DNA of 64,000 nucleotides from Metellina segmentata (Eukaryota; Arthropoda; Arachnida; Araneae; Tetragnathidae). The stretch lies in the NCBI GenBank assembly GCA_947359465.1, contig OX375879.1:122792486-122856485 (forward strand), given 5' to 3'. The notes beneath the pieces are model-generated. The model did not search any database, had not been told where the DNA came from, and worked only from the letters and a program-made list of their open reading frames with translations. Numbering within the stretch: position 1 is the first letter of the stretch; every line of letters begins with the position of its first letter. The translations under genes were made by a program, and so were the position numbers. Shown here piece by piece: positions 33,387 through 44,025 of this stretch.

Positions 33387-34798
33387 CACTCATTGCCAAA
33401 AATTAAACACAAAAGGTAAAATCCGAAAAAACGATAAGTACAGTTTTGATTGACACGAAATGGGGCAGAAAAGGAACAAATAGCAAATAGGTTCCTGCAT
33501 GAAACAAAACAAAGAATTAAATACAAAGATGAAAACAATATGGAATTTTCATAAATTATAAGATGAAGTCATATTCTAGTCATTAACAAAACGATGTTTA
33601 ATTCTAAAACGAATAAACAAAACTTACATTAATAGTGTATGTGACCACCCCTCTTTCACATACAAAGTTTACAGCGTGTGAACATGTTTTCTATGAAGTG
33701 ATCAACCACCCCAGAGTCAAGTAATCGACATTTCTCATGTAGAGCAGTTTGCAACTCTGTGAGAGTAGCTGGGTGTGGTAAACGTGCATACACAGAACGA
33801 CCGAGGGCATCCCAAAGATTTTCAATGTGATTAAGGTCGGGCGAGTACGCCGGCCAAACCATACGCGCAATCCCTCACACTCCAGATTGTCGTCGACGAT
33901 TCCAACGTTATGGGAACGCGCATTAACATCCATTAAAACGAAAGAAAAACCAACTGATGTAACGTACAATCTCACCGTGGGTTCTAGGACTTCATCCTGA
34001 TACCGGACAGCTGTCACAGAACCCCGTCTAGAGATGTGCAGGTCGGTGGGTGCGATATCCCAACGAAATCCTGGCCCACACCATGATGCTTCCAACTCGG
34101 AATGCATGACGCTCGATGATGTTCTGCGGCCGATTGCGTATGCCTTGTTCTCTCCAAACCTTTACACGTTTGTCATATGGCTCCAGGGCAAATCACGACT
34201 TTTTCGTGAATATAACTTTAGCCCAATTACACGCAGTCCAATTCAGATGTTCACTTTAATCGTTCTCCTCTGGATTGGACGGATAGAGGATTCTCTTCGA
34301 TTCTGCTTCGCTACAACAGCAACATATCGATCTTTCGCGGGGGTCGTAACCCTTGGGTTGCCGGGTACAGATCTTTGGACAACTCTTTGCCTTGTTTTGA
34401 ATTGTTTCTATACTCGTGAAATGACGAAATGATGAAAGCCGAAGAATAGAGCAGTATCAGTGGTTGATTGCCCGGCTTCAAGGCGTCCCACAGAACGCCA
34501 GCATTCACTATCTGACATTCTGGTTTCCATATAAACACGTCTGCCAAAAATAATAATCGTACGAAAGTTTTAAACACTTTTAATCAGAACTTACATGCAA
34601 CTCCTGTAATGCTTCACAATGCTGTCTTCGTATACGACTGCCTTTTTTGCATATTTCTCGACACGAAACCGTGAGTGGTTGTTACCTAACACATTTGCAT
34701 ACTTCCATCCACTTCTTCAGCAAATTGCAGTCTCAAATTCAGATTGGCTTCTGGAAAGTAAAATTTTTATCTCAGTGCTTAACTTTTGGCAATGAGTG
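33387..34798 (-). mobile_element. Tc1-like transposon, about 1.4 kb
   Basis: Ends CACTCATTGCCAAAAATTAA at the left and TTAACTTTTGGCAATGAGTG at the right, with TA after the right end (34799-34800) and TT at the left where TA is expected. Its left end is 9 bp from the 3' terminus of the outer Helitron. The length is normal for the group, so little has been deleted, but the transposase is broken. Confidence 0.85.
33656..34577 (-). pseudogene. Tc1-type transposase, frameshifted
   Basis: Read on the minus strand: near 34400-34320 a frame gives the linker after the DNA-binding domain (PRVTTPAKDRYVAV-like residues). 34107-33930 gives SWCGPGFRWD, TDLHISRRGSVTAVRYQDEV and GFSFVLMDVNARSHN, where MDVNARSH replaces the usual MDDNARPH. 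After a frameshift 33862-33656 reads MVWPAYSPDLNHIENLWDAL, GRSVYARLPHPATLTELQTA and HEKCRLLDSGVVDHFIENM, with the catalytic glutamate kept. At least two frameshifts and stops upstream make it inactive. Its TIR family is not shared with the other Tc1 copies here. Confidence 0.8.
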
Positions 34799-35479
34799 TA
34801 TCTAAACATTTGTGTAACTTGATGGATTGAAAAATTGCTCTTTATTAACCTAATACTTATTTTACTGTTGATCAGCGTATGCTCGTAATGGACGTCATAC
34901 AGTTGTTGAATTCGAGGTTAATTAGTCGTCTAATAATAGTAGTGTTAGTTATCTGGTCGTTGTAATTTCATCTGCTGACTTCGATCGAATTTAGTTGGGG
35001 TCGACTTTATCCTCCATCTAAATAATGTTAGCAATCATTTTAAACAATCATACAAACCGTCATTTTCATCATTATGATTTTGTTGTACATGTGTGTGAGA
35101 GAGAGTCTTTTATTTATATTTAATTAATAGCAACTCCTGAAGTAACGATAAACTTCTAAAAACTTCAAAGAGTGTTGGTTAATGGAAACGTTTCATCAAA
35201 AAGATTTGTTGGTCTTCCGTCGGTTAGTCTGAGGGAATTTCATCATACATCGCGATTCTAATGAAATAGATTGAACATTTGCCGTAGCTTTATGGTATTT
35301 ATTCCGGTCGCTCGCTTTGAAGATCTGTGATTGCTGGAAGGGTATGAATCCTAAATTATTGATTGGTTAAAGCCGTCCACAATTATCCACACCGTGATAA
35401 AAATTGCTAGTCTACTCCAGTCGGCTCAGTCGATGACCACGTGACTTACCTATCTGTGATCGTACGACAGCGATTTCCC
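34799..35479. other. No recognisable gene or element
   Basis: Non-repetitive at the level I can judge, with no domain in its short frames. Confidence 0.3.
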
Positions 35480-35639
35480 CCAAATGCTATGCCTATTTCA
35501 TTAGAAGGTGGATGCATTCTTAGTATTGACGTCATTACTACACCGTCATCGATCTTCCAATTTTATAAACGAAGCATGTGGGCGGAGTCGTTGTTGTAAG
35601 ATCTCAAAAGAGTAAGTCACGTGGGTATGCGCATGAAGA
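35480..35639 (+). repeat. Dispersed repeat G, copy 2
   Basis: AAGCATGTGGGCGGAGTCGT with TGTTGTAAGATCTC matches 16600-16765. Upstream TTTCATTAGAAGG and ATTGACGTCATT may belong to the same repeat. Confidence 0.45.
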
Positions 35640-35722
35640 TCTATATGTGTAAAGAGGATGCGTGTATATTCTGTATACAAATCTACACCATTTGACCCGG
35701 ATACGGAAACACGTTCTACAAA
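35640..35722 (+). mobile_element. Helitron H2 fragment
   Basis: Starts TCTATATGTGTAAAGAGGAT after an A, continues GTATATTCTGTATACAAATC and TACACCATTTGACC, then jumps to GGAAACACGTTCTACA, as in 20044-20400 with the interior deleted. The 3' hairpin is missing. Confidence 0.6.
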
Positions 35723-36252
35723 TCTTCCGTTGAAAGGCCTTACTCGGGTATATTAGTAGCTCGGTTTATGTCAACCCCATCAGCATTCATGTTATCAAAT
35801 TTGTTACCCACATTTCAGCGTCTAAGAAGACGAAGAATTAAACTGTCGAAGTTCATCGTCTAGTAAATCCAAATGGCGTTTGTGGACATATTTACTACTT
35901 TAATTTTATACTTCCCACTTCCCTTTAGTTTTACAGGAAGTTCAGTGCACATTACTGCATAAACCGGTTTGACGGATAGGATTCATGAAAGGGTTATAAT
36001 TTAGTTTGAAAGAAGTGATTTGTTTTTCGTATATTATTCGGTCTCACGAAACTTGTTTTTCTTGGGCTAAGAACAGTGTCTGTAATTTTTTTTATCGTTT
36101 ATTTGTGCTTTTAATAAAGTATCCAGGAGGGCCCATCCAACTGGCAAGTCTCTTAAAAGGACAGGCTCGGGGACTCTTCTGGTGGTTATCTGGTTATCAG
36201 ACGCACTGTAGTCAATTACTTCAATGGAAAAAGTCTAAACTTCGGAAAATGA
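35723..36252. other. No recognisable gene or element
   Basis: The 138-codon plus frame at 36006-36422 runs into the SINE that follows and has no domain, so it is not called. Confidence 0.3.
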
Positions 36253-36630
36253 GCGGCTGTAGCCCATTTGGAAGAGTAACAGATTTCCAACCAGAGGGTT
36301 ATGTGTTCGGAACTCGATCCAACCAAAGACCGCCGTACACGTTAAAACTCTTACGACCTCAAATGTCTTCACATTGGCATGGAGTGGGAGTTTGGAGAGT
36401 GGGGTGGCAGCTCAGGTGGTGACATAGTCATCTGGCAGTGGCTCAAAAAAGACGAGGTCTTGACCGTGTAATTTGACCGTGATTCCGAATTACGAGATAT
36501 CAACCTCGTCAGCTGACCGAGGTTCACAACGACGAGGTATCATCCTCGGATCTTTCTTTAGGGGATGTGTCCCGGAACGTCTATGATAGCCCACTGTGTT
36601 GCTCCAATACGACGTTAATTAACTAACTGC
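36253..36630 (+). repeat. SINE, type B head, hairpin segment expanded
   Basis: The head GCGGCTGTAGCCCATTTGGA and the body are standard up to GGCAGCTCAGGTGGTGAC. Then the hairpin segment occurs about three times instead of once (CATAGTCATCTGGC..GACGAGGTC; TTTGACCGTGATTCC..TACGAGATA; CCTCGTCAGCTGACC..GACGAGGTATC) before the usual CCTCGGATCTTTC and the 3' end TTAATTAACTAACTGC. Confidence 0.8.
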
Positions 36631-37089
36631 TAAAATAAAAAATAAAACCGGAACGCGTAATTTGGCCACTTACATTCAATATTAATTTTCATGGAATCTC
36701 GTGAAAAAGGGCTCCATTCACAAACACCGACTCTTCTAAAGAGAGAGGTATTAATGGCTCCACCAGAGAGAGAGAGTGTTTCTAATAATAATAATCGGGA
36801 AACGTGTTCCTAACTAGTACTCCGTTAAGCATGAAAAAGTTGCGTGCCCGGCTGTGTTTGCGTGTGGCACGAGAGAGCACGCACACACAGGGTAAGCACA
36901 TTTCCGCAAATTGTCTCTCCGGACGCTCATTTCCAGACACTCGTCTGCGGACAATGTCCGGAGGAATGCCTCGAGGGACTCGCACGGGAAAGGGTTGAGC
37001 AGGATTACATTCCCATCGGCGATCCGTGTGAGAGTGCTAAGATGTTGTGGGGAAGTTTGACCGACCTCATAGGTCCTTGTTACAATCTA
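36631..37089. other. No recognisable gene or element
   Basis: Contains a short GAGAGAGAGAG run near 36765. The overlapping frames at 36782-37122 lack domains. Confidence 0.3.
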
Positions 37090-37833
37090 CACTGGTGTCC
37101 AAAATCATATTTACGTGCATAGAATCACGAATTTCTCAGAAACAGTGAACTATAATTTCATGAATTTGTCTGGAATGAGACATAACATCATAACACATAA
37201 ATACAAAGGAAGAAAAATTAAGAAGAATATGACAAGAAACTGTAGCATGGAACAATCAAAATGGCAATAATATGGGACAAGGAGAGTTCAGAAAAGAATA
37301 AATAACTCAGAAAAAAAAAATTAAGGCTTATGAATATAATATATATTGTGATCGCCCCTGACTTGTACACATATATCACAACGTGATTTAATGCTGGCAA
37401 TAATGTCGTTAACCACAGTTTAGGGAATTAAGTTCCACTCCTCCAGCAATGCGGTCTTCAGGGTTAGGAGATGTCTCCGTGCAATTGCTTTTCCAAGGTA
37501 GTCCCATAAGTTCTCTATCGGGTTCAGATCAGGAGATTTTGCTGGTCACGGTATTCACTCAATGTCTTTCTTTTCAAGTAATTCGTCAGCGAGGATTGCT
37601 TGATGAGGACGAGCATTGTCATCCATAAATAAAAAATCAGATGCATATGCACCTCTGAAAAGTTTTACATAACGTTCTTAGACCTCAGCCCGATATCTCT
37701 GACCGGTCACTGATCCTCTGTTGAAAACGTGTAAGGGCGTACGTCTATCTGCAAAAAAGGATTACATCGATAGAGTATTTCAAAGAATTTAATGCTTTTT
37801 GAGTATATAAAGATAATTTTGGACATGCATGTG
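37090..37833 (-). mobile_element. Tc1-like transposon, 5' half deleted
   Basis: Ends CACTGGTGTCCAAAATCATA and ATAATTTTGGACATGCATGT with GTG at the far right, flanked by TA on both sides (37088-37089, 37834-37835). On the minus strand broken frames give RRTPLHVFNRGSVTGQRYRA, FLFMDDNARPHQAILADELL and AKSPDLNPIENLWDYLGKAI, then ALLEEWNLIP and VVNDIIASIKSRCD. Aspartate and glutamate of the DD34E site are kept, but there are in-frame stops and the N-terminal half is gone (744 bp in total). Confidence 0.85.
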
Positions 37834-37874
37834 TATTTCACTAATGGCACAGAAATTGTCATATGCGCATGGAT

Positions 37875-37980
37875 AGGTAAGTAGTTACATTGAGGTCACA
37901 ATAGGCAGTACAACGGGCTATTGGCGACAGTTTGGGCTCCATCCCGAATAGAAAGAACCGAAGACTACACCTCGTCTTTT
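37875..37980 (-). repeat. SINE 3' part
   Basis: GGTAAGTAGTTACATTGAGG, GGCAGTACAACGGGCTATTG, GCGACAGTTTGGGCTCCATC, ending at ACACCTCGTC. The rest is missing. Confidence 0.65.
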
Positions 37981-38107
37981 TTAACTATGGATTACAGAAT
38001 GGAAACAAATGGTTATAAACTATATAAATTGTTCAGCAATGCAATTCCATCGTCCATTTTGCAGCTTCGTTTAAATATGCTAGATTTTTTATGGGGCTCC
38101 GTAATGT

Positions 38108-38300
38108 AGCTAAAATTCTAGTGGTGGATCAGTGAGTATGCTAACTACACTAGCAATCTGCGAGTGGTACAGGTTCGATTCTTTTCTGGGGTATTTCTCT
38201 CTTCTGTGTCAGTAAAAGATTCATCGTATGTGTGTGCGCCTATTACTTGTTATTGTCTGTATTGCGTTTGACACAACATGGTTAAATAGGACCTTTGAGG
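38108..38300 (+). repeat. tRNA-like repeat D, clearest copy
   Basis: GTGGTGGATCAGTGAGTATG is A-box-like and GTACAGGTTCGATTC is a good B-box, 40-50 bp apart as in tRNA-derived repeats. It continues with TTTCTCTCTTCTGTGTCAGT and TCGTATGTGTGTGCGCC. Diverged relatives are at 8590-8713 and perhaps 45310-45445. It could be another SINE family. Confidence 0.45.
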
Positions 38301-38817
38301 CATAATACCCTCCCCCCCTTTTCTATCTCTATCTTTCTGATATAAGCGTGTTTTTATTGACGCATGTTTTACGTGTCCGTATAACGAAGCATCGATTTAC
38401 GCTGATTAACCAGGTTACGACGTATATTTTAAATACTTTTTTACCCTAAAATGTCTTTCGAGGAGGGCTTTGACTCCGTGGGTACTCGCCTGAATACGAC
38501 CCTGCGTCTAAGTGATTGGACCAGAAGATATTTCCTCCGTCTTATTCCTACCCTTCCCGCTCGAAGATAGTCGCCCTGCACAGTCACGGGTTCTTCGTTC
38601 GATCCACCAACCGATCGATAAAGCCAAATGAGCATTTTGTTTGCAGATATTTCTGAGTATTTCTAAGCTTGTCTACGTTTGCCCTTTTTGTAGGTTTCAC
38701 GAAACATCTATTCACACGGATTCAGATAACTTCACTGACTTTTGTAAAATCATCAGCATTTCCTGCCAACTCTCTGAATAGGTTCCCGCTTCAACACTAA
38801 AGTTCCTTTATTTCCTA
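38301..38817. other. No recognisable gene or element
   Basis: No repeat match or coding signal seen. Confidence 0.25.
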
Positions 38818-38952
38818 CTATCTGAATAACCAGGCATTGATCGGGTTTCAAATATAACAGCGATAGCTAAAATATGACCGCGAAATTTCACTGTGTAAAC
38901 TCAAATACACAAATACTGTAGAACGTGTTTCCTTGTCCATGTCCAAGATTTG
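38818..38952 (-). mobile_element. Helitron H2 3' fragment
   Basis: Read on the minus strand: GGAAACACGTTCTACAG, GGTCATATTTTAGCTATCGC and AACCCGATCAATGCCTGG, then TTATTCAG and ATAG before T, aligning with the 3' end of 20044-20400 (CTAG changed to ATAG). It abuts the SINE fragment at 38953. Confidence 0.7.
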
Positions 38953-39082
38953 ACGCATTATGGAATTTTGAAGAGTGACTGCCAGTTCAGGTGTTGATCT
39001 CTTCATGGTACCGTGATTCAAAATGATGAGGCGTTGTCCTTGGAGCTTTCCCTTAGGAATTGATCCCGGAAAGTTAAAACTA
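38953..39082 (+). repeat. SINE body and partial 3' end
   Basis: GGAATTTTGAAGAGTGACTG, CCAGTTCAGGTGTTGATCTC, GTACCGTGATTCAAAATGAT, GAGGCGTTGTCCTTGG, ending soon after TTGATCCCGGAAAG. It starts directly at the Helitron fragment, so its head was probably lost to that event. Confidence 0.7.
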
Positions 39083-40540
39083 TCTAGACACACATGTGTC
39101 AGTCGGTTGTTTGAGGGGGGGGGCGCAAGGGTCGTAGTGGGTCGAGCTACTTCAAACTCGCGATAACTTAAAGTAAAAAAATAGAGTGTAGGGGGAAAAG
39201 GATGGATTGGAGATCAGAGTTGTGGGACGATAACCGAAAAAGATCGATTGGATATCCCTGGACGCTCTTCATATTTACTAAAGACATTAAACTCAGTGCG
39301 AAAAGAAAAGTTCCCGGGTCCTTGAAACGCGTACACACTTTAAAAAATGTAAACAGAAGGCTATCCATTTTGAAATGGATCGCGATGAATTGGCAAGTTA
39401 GTACACATGTCGATGCCTTTCCTTCGAAACCTATGTTGGAACTCTTATAAGTATCCTTTTGCTCCAAGAGTAGTAGGGTAGGTGTTCCAAATATCGTCTA
39501 TCCTAACTATTTCTCTGTATCTCAACCTCCTGGGCTGGGAAATCAAGCTGGAAACGAAATGAACTATTTTTCTTTGGTTTCCAGACATCATATACCTTCT
39601 TTACTTATGTCAGTTTACGTTAACTAGTAAAACTTCAAAAAGTTTCTCAATTTTCAAGAGTGGGTTCCTAATATCGCCTACCCCTGTTCCTATTACCACC
39701 CACTAGACGAAATGAGGAGCTACTATTCAAAACGAGTTGCTAGTAGAACATACATACTTTTAGTATTGAATGTACTTTCGAGTCATAGAAACGAAATGAT
39801 GATTTGGAAACAATTACCCGGATATTCCCTGAATGGATTGGAGACAAAAAAATACGCTGATCACAGCCTCCAATACTTCAGATGCAATAGTGTTGTTGAT
39901 ATAACTGATAGAAAACTTCCCCTAGACCGTCAAGGTAATTACAAACACTCATAGATGTCGCGCAGAGTAGCTTTCAAACATGAGAAGGCGATATTAAGCA
40001 ACGAGGCAATATTTGGAACACCTAACCTAGTATTCATGCCTTGCATAAGTAAGCTAAACATCTAAACAACTAAGTCAGAAGACCAACAATTCAAAGTGAG
40101 ACGAGGAGCCTAATTACCTTGAAAATGAGTCACTTGTCAGTATCAGGGTAAATACACCATGGAAAATGAGTACGAGGAGTAGACTGCTGTGATGAATGTT
40201 CCGAGCAAGCTAAAGCACACTGTGGCTTTCTTCCTGTGTGGGTGTTGGTTTGAATTCATTCCCAGTGAATTACGTGATTGAGGAAAGTGGAAATACGTAG
40301 ATTGCTTCGGTTTTGTCGCTTAACAGCAATTACAAGAAATGAATCATTCTTGAGCACTACAGAGACCATTTGGATGGATTAACACTTCTTTTAACTATTC
40401 TTCATGATTAGTACATTTCAAATTCTAAAAGCTATTTAATTTGGAAACAAAATAGCGCCCGCAAAATAGGCATGCACGCATTATTCCGTCATGCAACCTG
40501 TTGTTGTTCTTGTATGACTTCCATCCAGTTTTAGACGTTT
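39083..40540. other. No recognisable gene or element
   Basis: Opposed frames of 99 and 82 codons at 39168-39467 and an 80-codon frame at 39712 have no domain I recognise. A G run of about 9 lies near 39115. Confidence 0.3.
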
Positions 40541-41280
40541 TGACCAAGTGAATTCTTTCAAGGATTCTTTGTACCAATGCTACCCTTTATAGAGTACTTT
40601 CAACCAATACAATCCTTTTTACGATTATTTCAACTCATAAAATCCTTTCTAGGATTCTTTCAACTAGTAGATGTGGTTATTTAGACATTAAGTAAGGTCA
40701 AATCAGTAATATTTTAATCGGAAATTTCATAAAGCTCTAAGAGAAAATTATTAAATACAGTTTAAAGTCAAAGCTGTGAATCTTAAGAAATGACAAACCA
40801 GTCATCAATACGAAATAAATGGTAAATTAAACATTAGAGGAAAATTTTATATACCTAGACAGTTTATTACAACCTATCCGATTCAATTTATTACTTATAT
40901 TTTTGGAATTTCATACTTCTTAATAAAATCGAATTAATCGAGAAAAAATAAAAATATTTTGCATATTTTTATTTAAAAAAATAAAATTTTTTTTTTTAAA
41001 GAAGTGATGTATTACTTTTACCTCACAACAAACAAAAGCATTAAATAACCACATCTATTGCGTGAAAGAATCCATGGATTATTTCATTTTTTAGAAAGAT
41101 TCTGGTATTCCCCTTTCCTTAGAATAGAATCCTTTGGAACCACTTTATTGTTCCTTTCCTTAGAACAGGAATCCTTTGGACATATTCTGGTACTCCTTTT
41201 TTTTAAATAGAATCCTTTGGAAATATTTTATTATTCTTTTGCTTGAAAGTGAATCATTCGGAAAGATTGGTTGAGAGTCA
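40541..41280. repeat. Minisatellite family M, split by a MITE
   Basis: Units on either side of the insert at 40670-41055: left ones like AATCCTTTCTAGGATTCTTT and CAACTCATAAAATCC, right ones like CCTTTCCTTAGAATAGAATC, CTTTGGAACCACTTTATTGT and TCCTTTGGAAATATTTTATT. Unit length is about 45 bp on the right. Related units occur at 51660-51800 and 58520-58800. Confidence 0.65.
40670..41055. mobile_element. 386-bp MITE flanked by TA
   Basis: Perfect 14-bp inverted ends GATGTGGTTATTTA (40670-40683) and TAAATAACCACATC (41042-41055), flanked by TA on both sides (40668-40669, 41056-41057). The interior is AT-rich without coding capacity. TA duplication and size fit a Tc1/mariner-type MITE. It interrupts minisatellite M. 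A similar end TAAATAACCACTTCC occurs at 51686 beside M units. Confidence 0.8.
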
Positions 41281-42648
41281 TGGAAAGAAGAGTGCAGGAT
41301 GTCCCCAAAACGGCATTAAAATACATTTGAAGGTAACCCCGATAAGCGAGAGGATTTGGGTAGCGGAAGTGAACAATATTCATTTTGGTTTGTTAGTTCA
41401 CACTGAAAATCGTTTTCATTGGAGCTATGTATGGAAAAAAAATCTTTTATTGCAGAATATAGTCATACGCCCACAGGACGCTGAAGTAGCAACGGAATGC
41501 TTTTATTGCCATAGTGCAAAATATTACTCTCAAATCACATTCGTTATTAAGAAAAATCGAGAAATGTAAGCGGTATTGTACAGTTTTCATTTATCCCAAC
41601 CTCTGAAATTCATTTCCCGTCTCTTCTGGAGGAGTTAAAAACTCTGAATTCTTTCGCCAGCATTCCCTGCCGTTCAGATTATTTGAAAATGCATTTAATT
41701 CATCTCCGGGCTACGACACAGATATCATCACCAACTACGTCATTCTCCCTTCCCCCCTGGGCATGTTCCACGTGATCCCCCTCCCCCGAAGTACGTACAT
41801 GCGCAGAAGCCCTGGCGCTCTCAATCAACGCAGAGCTGGCCGAACGTGATTACGCGACGCATCTGCCCGTTGCCACGGTAACCCGGTTGAATGGGAAGCG
41901 GCCGGAATGTGTGAGCGCTTTCCGCGCGCGCCCCGAAACTACGGCGGGAGAAAAAAATATTTTGATACAGTAACGGATTTCTCTCTCTACGTTTGGGAAG
42001 AAAAATGGATTCGGCGACTTTCTCTCTTTTTGTCTCGTTTTTTTCTCTCTCACTCTCGTCTTCCTGCCCCTGGCACGCGCGCTGATCGATTTCGAAGCAG
42101 TTACCGATGCCACATTCAGGGAATTAATATTAGAAAAATAAATATACGCGGCTGATTTTCGACATTTCCAAGGTTCCAGTAATGGCGGTCAGGTTTCTAT
42201 TAAGTACCGTTACCGAACGGAGGGTTTCATCAAGATTGCTATTTATTTTGGGAAAGTCATTTTCACGTCCGCGGGTTGCCACTGAGGAGGTTACAAAAGA
42301 GTTCACTTTGGGCTGTGCTGTAGCGAAAGGTTTCCGAGATCGAATCACAAGCGTCTGGAGATAGAAGGAAGTGTCAATGTGCAGACATTTTTATGTTCTA
42401 TTTATACGGAAATCACTTGAGTCAGCACTGTGAGGAGGCCATTATCATAACCTTCCGAAAATGTGATGCGTGAGTGGAATTCATATGCGCTTCATTCTGC
42501 AAACGGTTTCCATTCTTCTCTGTGAAATCTCGTCTACCTCATTTGAACTCGTTGTACTCCATTCCTAATATTAGTAACAACCGAAGGAGTAAGAACTCAC
42601 AGTCGTCTATTCAATCACAACGTGTATTAGGGCTTAGAACAGGTTTGG
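41281..42648. other. GC-rich patch with possible regulatory motifs
   Basis: 41700-42360 is clearly richer in G, C and CpG than its surroundings. It contains CATGCGCAGAAG, CCACGTGATCC and GTTGCCACGGTAACC. The last is close to the RFX X-box palindrome, and TGCGCA-type sites resemble NRF1 sites. A polypyrimidine run lies at 42020-42060. Opposed frames at 41850-42364 have no recognisable domain. It could be an alternative promoter or enhancer of the gene whose exon lies 6.6 kb downstream. That is inference. Confidence 0.35.
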
Positions 42649-42735
42649 GTAGGTAGTTGAATTAGGGTCTTACTACAATAACACAACTTGGACGACTACC
42701 CGGGATCTATCCCGGAGGGACATTTTGAACTAAGT
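42649..42735 (-). repeat. SINE 3' end
   Basis: GGTAGGTAGTTGAATTAGGG, CTTACTACAATAACACAACT, CCCGGGATCTATCCC, ending ATTTTGAACTAAG. Confidence 0.65.
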
Positions 42736-43689
42736 AAACGAGTCCGAATTTAAAATTTTTAGCACGTTTATATATTTTCAATTTTGTGTCGAATAAAACT
42801 TCTTGAAAATTTCACTCTCAAGGGATTTACCTCATCAAGTGATAAATGTCAAGAAATGTAACATCCGATTTATAACTGCTATCTATCATTTAAAAAAATC
42901 GGTTTGTTTCTTTTTATGAAAGGAATTTATTTTCTCCAATTCAGATCCGATACAATTATTTAATATGAACAATATTTAGTCTGAGTGAACTAACTGGAGT
43001 AAAAATACTGAAAACATTACGAAAATACATGTTTTTTATTGTATTCGTTATAATTACTATCGAATATAAAATCACTATTCATTTGTACAATACTTTGCAG
43101 TTAAGATACGAAATATTATTGGAATAATATTTTACACATTATTCACAAATCCCCTTCCTATCATCACATTACTAAGACATCGGATACATTTTCCCTTTCT
43201 ATCTTCTGTAGCCACTATACGAATTTAAATACTTTTCTGAGTTGGAGCGAAAATAGCTTAAGTTTTTAGCTTAGCTCTGGGGCTCAAAGCAAATTCATCA
43301 CAAGCGAGATTTTAGATTGAATATCCCTCTCCCTCAAGATAAAGATTCAATTTTATTGAATATAAAATATGTATGCAATATGAATCAGAAATGAAGAAAA
43401 ATATATAACAGATCGGTACACAATATTTTCCTAATCAATATGTAGTAGTTCATACCTAATTAGTTTTAAATTTTGTATTATGTTTTTGTTCTTGATCAGT
43501 TTCAAAACCAATGTATCTAATGAATATTTTTAAGACTTGTCCTAACGTTTTTCCACAGCAGACAAAAACATGTGTTCACCCATAGAGGAAACATAAATCT
43601 GAGCAGCTGTGAGAAGACAGCACTTTCCTAATCCACAGAGAAAACATAAAAGTAGAATGCGAAATGGGGTTAACCTTTTTGTGTGCCCA
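42736..43689. other. AT-rich DNA, nothing recognised
   Basis: No coding signal and no match to the named repeats. Confidence 0.3.
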
Positions 43690-44025
43690 GGATTATGTGA
43701 CTCAAACTAGTATTCACGTGACCCTTAGACTGATTTTACTGGGTAGAAACGAACATTCATCATCTTATTGGTCCACGGGACGAAAAAGACGCCCATCCAC
43801 TTCTTCATCATTTGACTGGTCCGCACAACATAGGATATAATTATAGAATTTTAAAGAATTAGTAGAATTTGGCGATTTTGTCACTTTTGTCGCCATTTTA
43901 TAGAAATACATACGTTCACGTATCTATACCGTCACGAGATTTCTATTGCCGAACCAAGTAAATTTTTCACAAAACTGTCACGTGACAACTAGTCGATATG
44001 CTGATCACACTTAGCCCTCAACTAA
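43690..44025 (+). repeat. Dispersed repeat family E, copy 3
   Basis: GGTAGAAACGAACATTCATC, ATCATTTGACTGGTCC, TTTTGTCGCCATTTTATAGA and the core CACAAAACTGTCACGTGACA with ACTAGTCGATATG. It is the fullest plus-strand copy, about 330 bp. Confidence 0.55.

Noticed and set aside
41850..42364. Coding exons in the CpG-rich patch
   Set aside because: Frames on both strands overlap and none has a recognisable domain or matching splice phases.
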